Below are positions 17,798 to 25,569 of a stretch of 39,944 nt of DNA, one piece after another. Below the pieces are notes generated by a model. The model was given only the letters and a program-made list of their open reading frames with translations. It was not told the DNA's origin and searched no databases. The stretch covers positions 1-39,944 of the forward strand of contig NZ_JAOQJF010000031.1 of the NCBI RefSeq assembly GCF_025567195.1, read 5' to 3'. Within the stretch, counting starts at the first letter, position 1. Every line of letters begins with the position of its first letter. Made by a program: the position numbers and the translations under genes. Source of the stretch: Alitiscatomonas aceti (GTDB taxonomy: Bacteria > Bacillota > Clostridia > Lachnospirales > Lachnospiraceae).

Positions 17798-18115
17798 ATG
17801 AGAAATTGGAAAAAAGTTTTACTGGCAGTGGTTCCGGCGGCTATGATGTTTTCCTTTACTGCATTTGCAGGACAGTGGCATCAGGATATGAACGGCTGGT
17901 GGTATGAGAACGAAGATGGCTCCTACTGCAAGAACGGCTGGTTCTGGCTGGATGGAAATGAGGACGGCGAGGCAGAGTGCTATTGCTTCGATAACGATGG
18001 TTATGCTCTCGTTTCCCTTTATAACCTGACCAGTAAGGCTGCCGGTTATGATGTAAATATGGACGGCGCATGGGTTGAGAACGGAGAAGTCCAGACGCAG
18101 CCCGTAATGGAATAA
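17798..18115 (+). CDS. Small secreted protein with cell-wall-binding-like repeat
   Basis: A 105-aa exported protein of unknown role. The start ATG 17798 follows CAGGAGGACAAGGAT. Signal peptide: MRNWKK, hydrophobic core to about residue 22, cleavage likely after AFA. The mature part is one aromatic- and glycine-rich unit (GQWHQDMNGWWYENEDGSY..NGWFWLDGN, then CFDNDGYALVSLYNL). It resembles choline- or cell-wall-binding repeats, with alternating GW and acidic turns. It is nearly the same over its whole length as the N-terminal third of the next gene, so the pair arose by tandem duplication. It is co-transcribed from the 17704 promoter, with 30 nt between the genes. A wall-surface association is inferred. 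Confidence 0.8.
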   Translation: MRNWKKVLLAVVPAAMMFSFTAFAGQWHQDMNGWWYENEDGSYCKNGWFWLDGNEDGEAECYCFDNDGYALVSLYNLTSKAAGYDVNMDGAWVENGEVQTQPVME

Positions 18116-18145
18116 TTCCCATATAAAGAAGGAAGGAAATAAAAT

Positions 18146-19231
18146 ATGAAAAATTGGAAAAAGCTTCTGTTGACAGTAGTTCCAGCCACCCTGGCCGTTT
18201 CCTTTACCGCATTTGCAGGCCAGTGGAGCCAGGATATGAACGGCTGGCGGTACGAGAACGATGACGGTTCCTACTGCCGGAACGGCTGGTATTGGCTGGA
18301 CGGAAACCAGGACGGCATTGCCGAGTGTTATATTTTCGATAACGACGGCTATGCGCAGGTTTCCCTTTATAACCTGACGGCCAAGGCCGGCGGTTATGAA
18401 GTCAACGACCAGGGAGCCTGGGTGGTAGACGGCGTGGTCCAGGAAAAGAAGGTGGAGGTCCCGGCGGCAGAGATCCAGCCGGCTGAGGAAGTGAAGCCCG
18501 ACGCATCCAACGACCCGGCGGCTGTGGAGGCGTATCTGGCAGCCCAGGAAAAGACAAATACCTTAGACAGCATGGACGCCCAGGCAGATATTAAGATGTC
18601 CATGACCATGGAAGGCGTCACCATTGACACCAACATGGATATGAACATGAAGACCCGCGGAGCCCAGACCGGAAAGCTGGAGTTCGTGGCAGATGGAAGC
18701 ATGACCATGCTGGGAAGCGATATCCCGTTCCAGATGTTCTATACAGACAATATGTACTATATGGACATGATGGGCATGAAGATGAAACAGGAAATGCCCC
18801 TGGACGAGGCCATGAGCCAGGTTGCCAGCAATCTGGAGACCGTAGATATGGATCTGGCTATGATGAAGGATATGGCCATGACCACTGAGGATGGAAATAC
18901 AGTCCTTACATACGGCATCAATACGGACAATATGAACTCCCTTTTAAACGGCATCGTTGGAGATATGGATACCCTTTACAACGGATATACGGTTTCCTAC
19001 AATATCCGCAGCGCATCTGGCAAGGCCATTGTGGATCAGAACGGCTATTATGTCAAAGAGGATATGAGCCTGGATATGGATATGGTCATGACCGACAGCG
19101 AGACTGGAGAGTCTGAAACCGTTTCTTATGTGATGGAAATGCATATGAACATCAATAATCCGGGACAGGAAGTGAAATTTGAGCTTCCGTCCACAGAAGG
19201 CTACGAGGACCTGGGCAGCGCTCTGGTATAA
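18146..19231 (+). CDS. Secreted protein: wall-binding-like repeat plus Met-rich domain
   Basis: A 361-aa exported protein. Signal peptide (about 1-25) and aromatic repeat (to about 100) copy the preceding gene. A linker rich in Ala, Glu and Pro (about 103-130) follows, and then a domain of about 220 residues resembling the DUF6612/lipoprotein-like beta fold (my recognition, not tested). That domain is strikingly rich in methionine alternating with Asp or Lys, for example NMDMNMK, YMDMMGMKMKQEM, VDMDLAMMKDMAM and SLDMDMVM. Such alternation suits an amphipathic beta sheet; metal or lipid binding is possible but not shown. The start ATG follows AAGGAAGGAAATAAAAT. It ends just before a strong terminator. 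Function unknown. Confidence 0.82.
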   Translation: MKNWKKLLLTVVPATLAVSFTAFAGQWSQDMNGWRYENDDGSYCRNGWYWLDGNQDGIAECYIFDNDGYAQVSLYNLTAKAGGYEVNDQGAWVVDGVVQEKKVEVPAAEIQPAEEVKPDASNDPAAVEAYLAAQEKTNTLDSMDAQADIKMSMTMEGVTIDTNMDMNMKTRGAQTGKLEFVADGSMTMLGSDIPFQMFYTDNMYYMDMMGMKMKQEMPLDEAMSQVASNLETVDMDLAMMKDMAMTTEDGNTVLTYGINTDNMNSLLNGIVGDMDTLYNGYTVSYNIRSASGKAIVDQNGYYVKEDMSLDMDMVMTDSETGESETVSYVMEMHMNINNPGQEVKFELPSTEGYEDLGSALV

Positions 19232-19248
19232 GCTTTAAAAAAGAAAAT

Positions 19249-19291
19249 AAAAATTCCCGGCGGCGTTTTAAACGTTTCCGGGAATTTTTTT
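19249..19291. terminator. Bidirectional terminator
   Basis: AAAAATTCCCGG (19249-19260) pairs with CCGGGAATTTTT, ending in seven T. It lies between the convergent secreted-protein gene and dehydrogenase gene and can serve both. Confidence 0.85.
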
Positions 19292-19343
19292 CTGGAATGG
19301 GGAAAAACGGCTGACAGCAGACGCTCTCTGTGGAAAAGCAGGC

Positions 19344-20285
19344 CTACATCACATTCTGGGGCGTGCCCTTTAACCACTTGTCCACATTGTCAAAAACGAT
19401 AACGGCACGTTTTTCCAGAGCCTCCTTTGTGGCGAAGGCCACATGGGGAGTGGCGATGACATTTTTTGCTGTGAGGAGGGGATGGTCCTTGGCGATGGGC
19501 GGCTCAGTCTCAAATACATCGATCCCGGCTCCGGCCAGGCGGCCATTATTTAAGGCGTCTGCCAGGGCGGCGCTGTCCACCACAGGACCGCGGGAGGTGT
19601 TGATGAGGATGGCCGACGGTTTCATTTTTGCCAGCTCCTCTTTTCCAATGAGTCCTCTGGTATCGGAATTTAAAGGAGTGTGGAGGGAAACGATATCACA
19701 GGAAGAGAGGAGCGTATCCATATCCACATAGGTGATCCCGGGGATATCCTTTTTCGTGCGGCTGTACGCCAGGACCTGGCAGCCGAAGGCGTTTGCGATG
19801 GCGGCAGTGCGGAGGCCGATGGCTCCGGTACCGATGACACCGAATTTTTTTCCTTCCAGCTCAAAGCCCACCAGTCCGTCCTTGGTGCCTTCCTTCCGCA
19901 CCACGTCGTTGCAGGGGATCATGTTCCGGTACAGGGCAATGATCATGCCGAATACCAGATCGGCCACAGCGGCGGTGGAGTAGCCCGCGCAGTTGCTGAC
20001 CAGAACACCGTTGGCTTTACATGCGTCCATGGCGATATGGTCCACGCCGGTGAAGGCCACAGACAGCATCTTTAAGTTTTTGCAGCCGTTGATCACGTCG
20101 GCGTTCATGGGAAGATTGGATACGGCGATGATGTCCGCATCATGGCCCCGTTCAATGAGGGTCTCCGTATCGGTGACGCGGGTATTGTAATATACGATCT
20201 CCAGATCTGCGGGCAGCATGTCCTTTGCCATGGACAGCAGCTTTTCATCGTTGACGCCCAGGGGCTCGATGATCACGAGTTTCAT
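19344..20285 (-). CDS. D-2-hydroxyacid dehydrogenase (NAD-dependent)
   Basis: Soluble oxidoreductase of the D-isomer-specific 2-hydroxyacid dehydrogenase family, 313 aa, interconverting a 2-keto acid and a D-2-hydroxy acid. The Rossmann motif GTGAIG lies at 152-157. Catalytic residues are Arg232 (NTSRG), Glu261 (ETEP) and His281 (TPHVAF). Substrate is not readable from the sequence; hydroxypyruvate, glyoxylate or a branched 2-keto acid are all possible. The ATG follows AAGGAGGAACCTGAT. It is monocistronic, with a promoter at 20344-20372 and a perfect 7-bp hairpin (CCGGAGC/GCTCCGG, 20306-20325) just before the Shine-Dalgarno. Confidence 0.92.
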   Translation of the reverse strand: MKLVIIEPLGVNDEKLLSMAKDMLPADLEIVYYNTRVTDTETLIERGHDADIIAVSNLPMNADVINGCKNLKMLSVAFTGVDHIAMDACKANGVLVSNCAGYSTAAVADLVFGMIIALYRNMIPCNDVVRKEGTKDGLVGFELEGKKFGVIGTGAIGLRTAAIANAFGCQVLAYSRTKKDIPGITYVDMDTLLSSCDIVSLHTPLNSDTRGLIGKEELAKMKPSAILINTSRGPVVDSAALADALNNGRLAGAGIDVFETEPPIAKDHPLLTAKNVIATPHVAFATKEALEKRAVIVFDNVDKWLKGTPQNVM

Positions 20286-20305
20286 ATCAGGTTCCTCCTT
20301 GTGGT

Positions 20306-20325
20306 CCGGAGCTTTCTGGCTCCGG
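20306..20325 (-). other. Leader hairpin of the dehydrogenase gene
   Basis: A perfect 7-bp stem with a 6-nt loop ends about 8 nt before the AAGGAGG site. It may stabilise the mRNA or affect ribosome access; it lacks a T-run. Confidence 0.4.
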
Positions 20326-20343
20326 CGTCGTTTTCATGGTTTT

Positions 20344-20372
20344 ATTGTAAGTCTTTTCGGAGAAACATTCAA
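20344..20372 (-). promoter_or_regulatory. Promoter of the hydroxyacid dehydrogenase
   Basis: On the minus strand: -35 TTGAAT (20367-20372), 17-bp spacer, -10 TACAAT (20344-20349). On the opposite strand, TTCAAC (20368-20373), 17 bp and TATACT (20391-20396) could be an overlapping, weaker divergent promoter for the glycosyltransferase. Confidence 0.7.
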
Positions 20373-20423
20373 CTGTTTTCGCACGGGACATATACTGGCA
20401 GTAAAACCGTGTGAAAGCGGGGC

Positions 20424-21140
20424 GTGGCTGTGGTCTCCGTGAGTCTTTGCATGATCGTAAAAAATGAAGAGGAGGTGCTGGGGCGGTGCCTGGACAGTGT
20501 GGCCGGGTTCCCGGATGAGATCCTTGTGACGGATACCGGATCCACAGACGGAACGAAGGCGGCCGCCATGGAGCGCGGAGCCAGGGTCTTTGATTTTCCG
20601 TGGCGGGACGACTTTGCCGCCGCCAGGAATTTCTCATTTTCCCAGGGCCGGGGGACGTATCTGTTCTGGATGGATGCCGACGATGTGGTGCGGCCGGACC
20701 AGCGGAGGAAGCTGCTGGATCTGAAGGAACGGCTGGGACGGGAACTCTGTCTTCCGGATGTGGTGATGATGAGGTATGCGGCAGCGTTCCGCCGGGACGG
20801 TTCCCTGGCCGCAGCCTTTTTCCGGGAGCGGCTGATCCGCAGAGGGCCTGGGGCCGTATGGAAGGGCCGGGTCCATGAAACGGTGTGCCCATTTGGTATT
20901 ATATGGAAGGAAGACATCTGGATCGAACACCGGAAAATGAGGATCCGGGACCCGGAGCGGAATCTGAGGATCCTGGAGTCCATGAGGAAAAATGGAGAGG
21001 AGTTTGGCCCCAGGGAACAGTATTATTATGAAATGGAACGGGCTTTCGCCCGGAGATGCCGGGAGACAGCCCTGGAAAACGGGCAGCTCCTGACCCGGCC
21101 GGGGAATGAAAGGTTTGTAAACGGCAGATACTTATGGTAA
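20424..21140 (+). CDS. Short family 2 glycosyltransferase
   Basis: Cytoplasmic GT-A glycosyltransferase, 238 aa if GTG 20424 is used. The start is uncertain: GTG also occurs at 20430 and 20439 and there is no clear Shine-Dalgarno. Motifs: SLCMIVKNEEEVLGRCLDS, TGSTDGT at 38-44, PWRDDFAAARN and the nucleotide-sugar DXD in WMDADD (Asp84, Asp86). The later block WKGRVHETV is also typical. Relatives of this kind (SLCMIVKNEE type) usually continue after the PREQYYY block with tetratricopeptide-like repeats to more than 300 residues. Here the protein stops about 35 residues later, so it is naturally short or truncated. Sugar and acceptor unknown. Confidence 0.85.
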   Translation: MAVVSVSLCMIVKNEEEVLGRCLDSVAGFPDEILVTDTGSTDGTKAAAMERGARVFDFPWRDDFAAARNFSFSQGRGTYLFWMDADDVVRPDQRRKLLDLKERLGRELCLPDVVMMRYAAAFRRDGSLAAAFFRERLIRRGPGAVWKGRVHETVCPFGIIWKEDIWIEHRKMRIRDPERNLRILESMRKNGEEFGPREQYYYEMERAFARRCRETALENGQLLTRPGNERFVNGRYLW

Positions 21141-21192
21141 GATGTTAGGGTTAAAATACCCGGCCTGGAGCCGGAGACAGAAAGGAAACCAC

Positions 21193-21609
21193 ATGGCAGA
21201 AGAAAAGAATTGTATCAATGCAGACGAATACCTGGCAAATAATCCATTCATGCGCCATAACCATATGAAGATCGAAAGAATCTCCACCGAGTGCAGCGAG
21301 ATCTCCATGAAGGTCCATCCGGACGGGCTCAACATCATGGGCATGATCCACGGAGGGCTGCTCTACTCCCTGGCGGATGTGGTAACGGGGCTGACTGCCC
21401 GGGCGGACGGGAGAAAATATGTGACCCAGAGCGCCCATGTGAACTTTATCGGCAACGTGTCCCAGGGGAGGGTGACAGCCCGGGGGATCCTGGTGCGCCG
21501 GGGCCGGGTCATCACCATCGTCCGGGGCGAGGTGATTGATGAGAACGGGAAGCTGCTGGCAGATGTGACTGCGGATATGTTCTGTGTAGGCCAGGAAAAG
21601 TCAGACTAG
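21193..21609 (+). CDS. PaaI-type hotdog thioesterase
   Basis: Acyl-CoA thioesterase of the PaaI / 4HBT hotdog family, 138 aa. The start ATG 21193 (MAEEKN) is preceded by AAAGGAAACCAC; the longer frame from 21142 has no Shine-Dalgarno. The family core GMIHGGLLYSLAD has His53-Gly54-Gly55 and Asp62, the helix-capping and catalytic region. Strand blocks follow (THVNF-like AHVNFIGN; RRGRVITIVRGEV). It probably hydrolyses aromatic or medium acyl-CoA and clears stalled CoA esters. It follows the glycosyltransferase by 52 nt and may be co-transcribed. Confidence 0.88.
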   Translation: MAEEKNCINADEYLANNPFMRHNHMKIERISTECSEISMKVHPDGLNIMGMIHGGLLYSLADVVTGLTARADGRKYVTQSAHVNFIGNVSQGRVTARGILVRRGRVITIVRGEVIDENGKLLADVTADMFCVGQEKSD

Positions 21610-21640
21610 AAAGGGCGCCGGAGTCATACCGGCTCCTTTC
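21610..21640. terminator. Convergent hairpin between thioesterase and LysR gene
   Basis: AAAGGgcGCCGG (21610-21621) pairs with CCGGCtCCTTT (21629-21639) around a 7-nt loop. It spans the end of the LysR gene. T-runs are short, so efficiency is uncertain. Confidence 0.5.
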
Positions 21641-22568
21641 CTGAAAAGACAGCGGAAGCAAGGTCGATGAAGCGGCGTTCAATGGGAGTCAGGCGGCTGT
21701 TTTTATGACGCACGGTCATGCACCATTGGGCGAGAGGGTCATCGGAATAGAGATAGAGCAGATCAGGATGATTTTCCGGTTTTGTTACATAAATAGCAGG
21801 GAGAAAAGCAATGGCAAGACCGCATTCGGCCATGGCGATATTTGTTTTGCGGTTTTGAACAGGAACCAGCGAAAGATTGTTAAGCCTGTATTTCGTAATG
21901 ATCTGGCTGATATCCTCACATATTTTCTGACCGGGAACACCGGAGACCAGGGTCTGGTTTTCCAGATGATGAAGAGAAAATTTCTGGGGATTTTTGATGG
22001 AGTTTTCTTCTGGACACGCGACAAGGCTGGCCAGGGGATGGGACCGGGAAATTATGAACAATCTTGGGGCACGGGCAAGGACTTTGACAAAGCGGTTGGA
22101 AAGTGTATCTGCTCCGGAAGCGACCAGCACGGACAGATCCAGCTCGCCCTTTTCCATTCGGGACAGAAGATGGACATGGATATCCTCGGTCAGGGACAGC
22201 TCCACATCGGGGTATTCCCTGTGAAGTATGGGAAAAACCTTCTCAGGCAGAAAGGGACTGGTGATGGAGCCTGCCCCGATCCTCAGAGTCTGTTTCTGGG
22301 GGAGCAAAAGAGAGGAAAGATCATTTGAAAAGCGGGATTCCATTCCCTTTAAGCCGGTAATGTACTGGAAAAACAGTTCTCCTGCCGGCGTAGGGGACAG
22401 GATCCCGTTATTTCGTATAAAAAGCGGAGTACCCAGTTCTTTTTCTAGTCCGGTGAGAAAACGGCTTAAGGTCGGCTGGGAAATATAAAGAGATCGTGCG
22501 GCCCGGGAAATATTTTTTTCCCGGGCAATTGTTATGAAATACTGGCAGGTGCGTTCATCGGGGATCAT
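21624..22568 (-). CDS. LysR-family transcription regulator
   Basis: DNA-binding activator or repressor, 314 aa, typical LysR length. The N-terminal winged HTH spans about 5-65 (ISRAARSLYISQPTLSRFL, then GLEKELGTPLFIRN). The effector-binding periplasmic-protein-like domain runs from about 93 to 300. It is transcribed away from the M20 amidohydrolase/YfcC pair, with 189 bp between them, and a 21-bp dyad at 22659-22679 sits between the two promoters. LysR proteins commonly control the divergent neighbour, so this one probably responds to the amidohydrolase substrate or product. The ATG follows TAAGGAGGAATCCG. Confidence 0.92.
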   Translation of the reverse strand: MIPDERTCQYFITIAREKNISRAARSLYISQPTLSRFLTGLEKELGTPLFIRNNGILSPTPAGELFFQYITGLKGMESRFSNDLSSLLLPQKQTLRIGAGSITSPFLPEKVFPILHREYPDVELSLTEDIHVHLLSRMEKGELDLSVLVASGADTLSNRFVKVLARAPRLFIISRSHPLASLVACPEENSIKNPQKFSLHHLENQTLVSGVPGQKICEDISQIITKYRLNNLSLVPVQNRKTNIAMAECGLAIAFLPAIYVTKPENHPDLLYLYSDDPLAQWCMTVRHKNSRLTPIERRFIDLASAVFSGKEPV

Positions 22569-22615
22569 CGGATTCCTCCTTATGGGGATTCAGTAAGGTA
22601 TATTTATTTTGGGAT

Positions 22616-22645
22616 ATTGTATCATAGAATATAGAATGTCTGCAA
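22616..22645 (-). promoter_or_regulatory. Promoter of the LysR gene
   Basis: On the minus strand: -35 TTGCAG (22640-22645), 18-bp spacer, -10 TACAAT (22616-22621). The dyad at 22659-22679 lies just upstream of this -35, as expected for LysR autoregulation. Confidence 0.6.
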
Positions 22646-22658
22646 TGGATATAGTGTC

Positions 22659-22679
22659 TTATGTATACCGTATGGATAA
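22659..22679. promoter_or_regulatory. Candidate LysR operator
   Basis: A 21-bp dyad, TTATgtATAC-c-GTATggATAA, with eight of ten arm positions paired. It fits the T-N11-A style of LysR boxes. It ends 8 bp before the -35 of the amidohydrolase promoter, a usual activator position. Assignment is inferred from position and symmetry. Confidence 0.5.
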
Positions 22680-22687
22680 AAAAGTAT

Positions 22688-22716
22688 TTTACAAAAACTT
22701 TATAGAAAATTATAAT
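22688..22716 (+). promoter_or_regulatory. Promoter of the M20/YfcC operon
   Basis: -35 TTTACA (22688-22693), 17-bp spacer, perfect -10 TATAAT (22711-22716), in a very AT-rich stretch. Confidence 0.75.
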
Positions 22717-22757
22717 ATTTTCATAATTATAAATTTATATGGAAAAAGGAGGAAAAT

Positions 22758-23939
22758 ATGGCTGATGTAATGGAACTTATAAAACAGCACGAGGCGGATA
22801 TGATCGGAATCCGAAGACATATCCATGCAAATCCGGAGCTGAGCAACGAAGAGAACCGGACGACAGCTCTGATCCGGGAAAAGCTGGAGGAATACGGGAT
22901 CGAGATCATGGAGATTGGCCTGAAGACCGGCGTGGTCGGTTTCCTGAAGGGAGGAAGACCAGGGAAAACCGTTGCGATCCGGGAGGACATAGACGCCCTG
23001 CCCATGTCTGAAAAAACGGGTCTTCCGTATGCCTCCTCTGTGGACGGCGTCTGCCATTCCTGCGGACACGATATCCATACCACAGTCCTCCTGTTTTGTG
23101 CCAGGATCCTTTCGGAACTCCGGAATCAGCTGAGCGGAAATGTACTGTTCCTATTCCAGCCGGCGGAGGAGCGCGGCACTGGGGCCAGGCAGCTTCTGGA
23201 CTGTAAATTTTATGAGCCGGTGAAGCCGGATGTGCTGGTGGGGCTTCATGTGTCCCCGGAATACCCGGCTGGCTCCATTGGACTCAAGGAGGGACCGGCC
23301 AACGCCTCCTGCGATACCTTCTATATTAAGGTAAGCGGCAAGGGAGGCCACGGAGCCCATCCAGAAAACTGCATCGATCCCATCGCCATCAGCGGCTACA
23401 TAATGGCCCAGCTTCAGACCGTCGTGTCCCGTGAGAACCATCCGGTCTATCCGGCGGTTATGACCATAGGCAGCATTCACGGAGGAAAAGCGCCCAATGT
23501 GATCCCGGACTTTGTGGAAATGAGCGGGACCCTGCGGAGCCTGAACGCAGAGAGCAGGGAGAAAATGCAGGCGGCCATTGACCGGATCTGTATTTCCTGT
23601 GCGGAGGCTATGAGAGGAAGCGCAGAAATCCGGTGGGAAAAGGGAATGCCGCCGCTGGTAAATGACCAGAACGTGATCGCAGGGCTGCGGGCGGCTGCTG
23701 AGGAGACCATTGGAGCGGACCATGTGATCACGGTTCAGAATCCGTCTCTGGGATCGGAAGATTTCTCCTTCCTGTTCCCGTTTCTGGCGCCTGGAGCTCA
23801 GTTCCGGCTTGGTTCCGGAAATGATGCGGATCCCAATACGCGTCACGGACTGCATAATTCAAAAAATGTTTTTGACGACAGCTGTATCGCAGCGGGGACG
23901 GCTGTTCTCGTCCAGTACACAAGAAACTTTTTAAAATAA
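22758..23939 (+). CDS. M20 family metal-dependent amidohydrolase
   Basis: Cytoplasmic M20D-type amidohydrolase (hippurate / N-acyl-amino-acid / IAA-amino-acid hydrolase group), 393 aa, cutting an amide bond to release an amino acid. Metal-site residues are visible: Cys102-Gly-His104 (SCGHDIHTT), Glu137-Glu138 (PAEERGTGA), His164 (GLHV) and a C-terminal His in RHGLHNSKNVFDD. The dimerisation lid domain is at about 180-295 (GKGGHGAHPENCIDPI). The start ATG follows AAAAAGGAGGAAAAT. The next gene, 15 nt on, is a carrier, so the substrate is probably imported as a peptide-like or acyl-amino-acid compound. Exact substrate unknown. Confidence 0.92.
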   Translation: MADVMELIKQHEADMIGIRRHIHANPELSNEENRTTALIREKLEEYGIEIMEIGLKTGVVGFLKGGRPGKTVAIREDIDALPMSEKTGLPYASSVDGVCHSCGHDIHTTVLLFCARILSELRNQLSGNVLFLFQPAEERGTGARQLLDCKFYEPVKPDVLVGLHVSPEYPAGSIGLKEGPANASCDTFYIKVSGKGGHGAHPENCIDPIAISGYIMAQLQTVVSRENHPVYPAVMTIGSIHGGKAPNVIPDFVEMSGTLRSLNAESREKMQAAIDRICISCAEAMRGSAEIRWEKGMPPLVNDQNVIAGLRAAAEETIGADHVITVQNPSLGSEDFSFLFPFLAPGAQFRLGSGNDADPNTRHGLHNSKNVFDDSCIAAGTAVLVQYTRNFLK

Positions 23940-23954
23940 CAAAGGAGGGTTACT

Positions 23955-25364
23955 ATGGAAAAGAAGAAAAAATTCCAGATCCCGACCACATGTGCTCTGT
24001 TATTCATGCTTATGATCGTATGCGCGGTCCTGACCTGGATCATCCCTGCCGGCGCCTATGAAACAGAAAAGGTGGGGAATCTGAATAAGGTCATTGCCGG
24101 GACGTATCATGTGATCGACAGTACTCCAGTGGGTCCCTGGGGCGTTCTCATGGCAGTTATGGCAGGCTTTTACAAGTCAGCCAAGCTGATCTTCATGATC
24201 ATGTTCTGCGGAGGCGCCGTTGCGGTACTTGAAAAAAGTGGATCCATCAACGCGGCCTTTGGACGGCTGGCTTCCAATAAGAAGCTCAACGCCCATGTCC
24301 TGGCTCTTCTGATCATGGCGTTTATGTCTGTGGGCGGCGCAGCAGGTGTGTTTGCCAATCCGGTTGTCGCTCTGGTCCCCATTGGGATCATTCTCGCAAC
24401 CAGCCTTGGATACGACGCGTTTACTGGCTTCCTGTTTGTTTACATGGGCGCTTACTCCGGCTTTAATGTAGGATGGGCCAATGCAACTACCATCGGTGTG
24501 GCGCATCCCATTGCGGAGCTTCCCATCTTTTCTGGATTTGAGGTCCGCGTCCTGCTGAATATCATTAATTTTGCCATCTGCTATTTCTTCACGGTGCGTT
24601 ATATGAAAACGATCCGAAAGGATCCCATGAAGAGCCTGAACTATGAGGAAGGCATGTCCGTGGCTGATTTTATGGGAGCAAAAGGTGAAACTACGGAAAC
24701 GATCCACGCTTCCATGTCCTGGAAGCATATGGTCAGCCTTCTGGGGCTGGTGGCAGCCATCGCGGTGATCGTGATCGGCTCCATTAAATTTTCCTGGAGC
24801 TATGACCAGATGGCGGCAACCTTCTTTGTCCTGGCCGTAGGCTGTGGTCTGCTCAACGGAATGGGCGTCAACGGGACCACGAAGGAATTTATCAATGGCT
24901 GCGCCAAAATGACCAATGCGGCGTTTATTGTTGGATTTGCCAATGGCATCGGTGTGATCCTGTCCCAGGGACAGATTTTGAATACCATCGTCAACTGGCT
25001 TTCCATCCCGATCTCCAGCATGGGATCTGTAATGGGTGCGAACTTCATGTTCATTGCCAATCTGCTGATCAACTTCCTGATCCCCTCCGGATCTGGCCAG
25101 GCGGCAGCGGTAATGCCCTTAATGGTTCCCATCGCGGACCTGGTCGGCATCACAAGACAGGTTGCGGTCCAGGCCTTCCAGTTTGGAGACGGATTCTCCA
25201 ACTGCCTGTATCCCACAGCAGGAACCCTCATGGGAGCCCTGGCCATCGCAAAGGTGGACTGGGCCAGATACGCTAAATGGCTGATGCCTCTTCTGGGATG
25301 CCAGATCGCGATGTCCTTTGCCGCTTTGACGATCCTTCAGGCCATTGGCTGGACCGGACTATAA
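23955..25364 (+). CDS. YfcC-family membrane carrier
   Basis: Inner-membrane secondary transporter of the YfcC / C4-dicarboxylate anaerobic carrier-like family, 469 aa with about 12 hydrophobic segments. Conserved-looking blocks include TWIIPAGAY near the N-terminus, FANPVVALVPIGI, YSGFNVGWANATTIGVAHPIAE (I quote only parts: GWANATTIGVAHPIAE), and LIPSGSGQAAAVMPLM plus GDGFSNCLYPTAGTLM near the C-terminus. Family members have been linked to dicarboxylates, arginine/ornithine and peptides, so the cargo is open. It is co-transcribed with the M20 amidohydrolase; import followed by intracellular hydrolysis is the simplest model. Start ATG follows AAAGGAGGGTTACT. Confidence 0.9.
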   Translation: MEKKKKFQIPTTCALLFMLMIVCAVLTWIIPAGAYETEKVGNLNKVIAGTYHVIDSTPVGPWGVLMAVMAGFYKSAKLIFMIMFCGGAVAVLEKSGSINAAFGRLASNKKLNAHVLALLIMAFMSVGGAAGVFANPVVALVPIGIILATSLGYDAFTGFLFVYMGAYSGFNVGWANATTIGVAHPIAELPIFSGFEVRVLLNIINFAICYFFTVRYMKTIRKDPMKSLNYEEGMSVADFMGAKGETTETIHASMSWKHMVSLLGLVAAIAVIVIGSIKFSWSYDQMAATFFVLAVGCGLLNGMGVNGTTKEFINGCAKMTNAAFIVGFANGIGVILSQGQILNTIVNWLSIPISSMGSVMGANFMFIANLLINFLIPSGSGQAAAVMPLMVPIADLVGITRQVAVQAFQFGDGFSNCLYPTAGTLMGALAIAKVDWARYAKWLMPLLGCQIAMSFAALTILQAIGWTGL

Positions 25365-25424
25365 AGGGCAGGAAACCTGAGACAACTGTCTCTGGCGTGT
25401 CATAGAAGAAAATTCTGTACTTTT

Positions 25425-25450
25425 CAAGGAAAATTTGAGGTTTTTCCTTG
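25425..25450. promoter_or_regulatory. Perfect inverted repeat overlapping the rpsL -35
   Basis: CAAGGAAAA (25425-25433) and TTTTCCTTG (25442-25450) form a 9-bp perfect dyad with an 8-bp centre. Its right arm contains the TTG of the -35. It could be an operator or a weak terminator stem for the upstream carrier gene; no T-run follows it. Confidence 0.45.
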
Positions 25451-25476
25451 ACAGCCGGAAAAAGACTATATATAAT
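25448..25476 (+). promoter_or_regulatory. Consensus promoter of the str operon
   Basis: -35 TTGACA (25448-25453), 17-bp spacer, -10 TATAAT (25471-25476): a perfect sigma-70/sigma-A consensus, as expected for a very highly expressed ribosomal operon. Confidence 0.92.
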
Positions 25477-25477
25477 A

Positions 25478-25508
25478 ATGGGGCGTGCATGGGGTACGCC
25501 CCATTTTT
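25478..25508 (+). promoter_or_regulatory. Terminator-like hairpin at the str transcript 5' end
   Basis: ATGGGGCGT (25478-25486) pairs perfectly with ACGCCCCAT (25496-25504), followed by a T-run to 25508. The expected transcription start (about 25483) lies inside the left arm, so a full stem would form only in part on the str transcript; transcripts arriving from upstream would terminate here. It may insulate the operon from the carrier gene or shape the mRNA 5' end. Confidence 0.6.
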
Positions 25509-25569
25509 GTGCGCAGAATCAAGCTGAACCAAACAGCAACCACAGACAATATCACAGGAGGTGAAAAGG

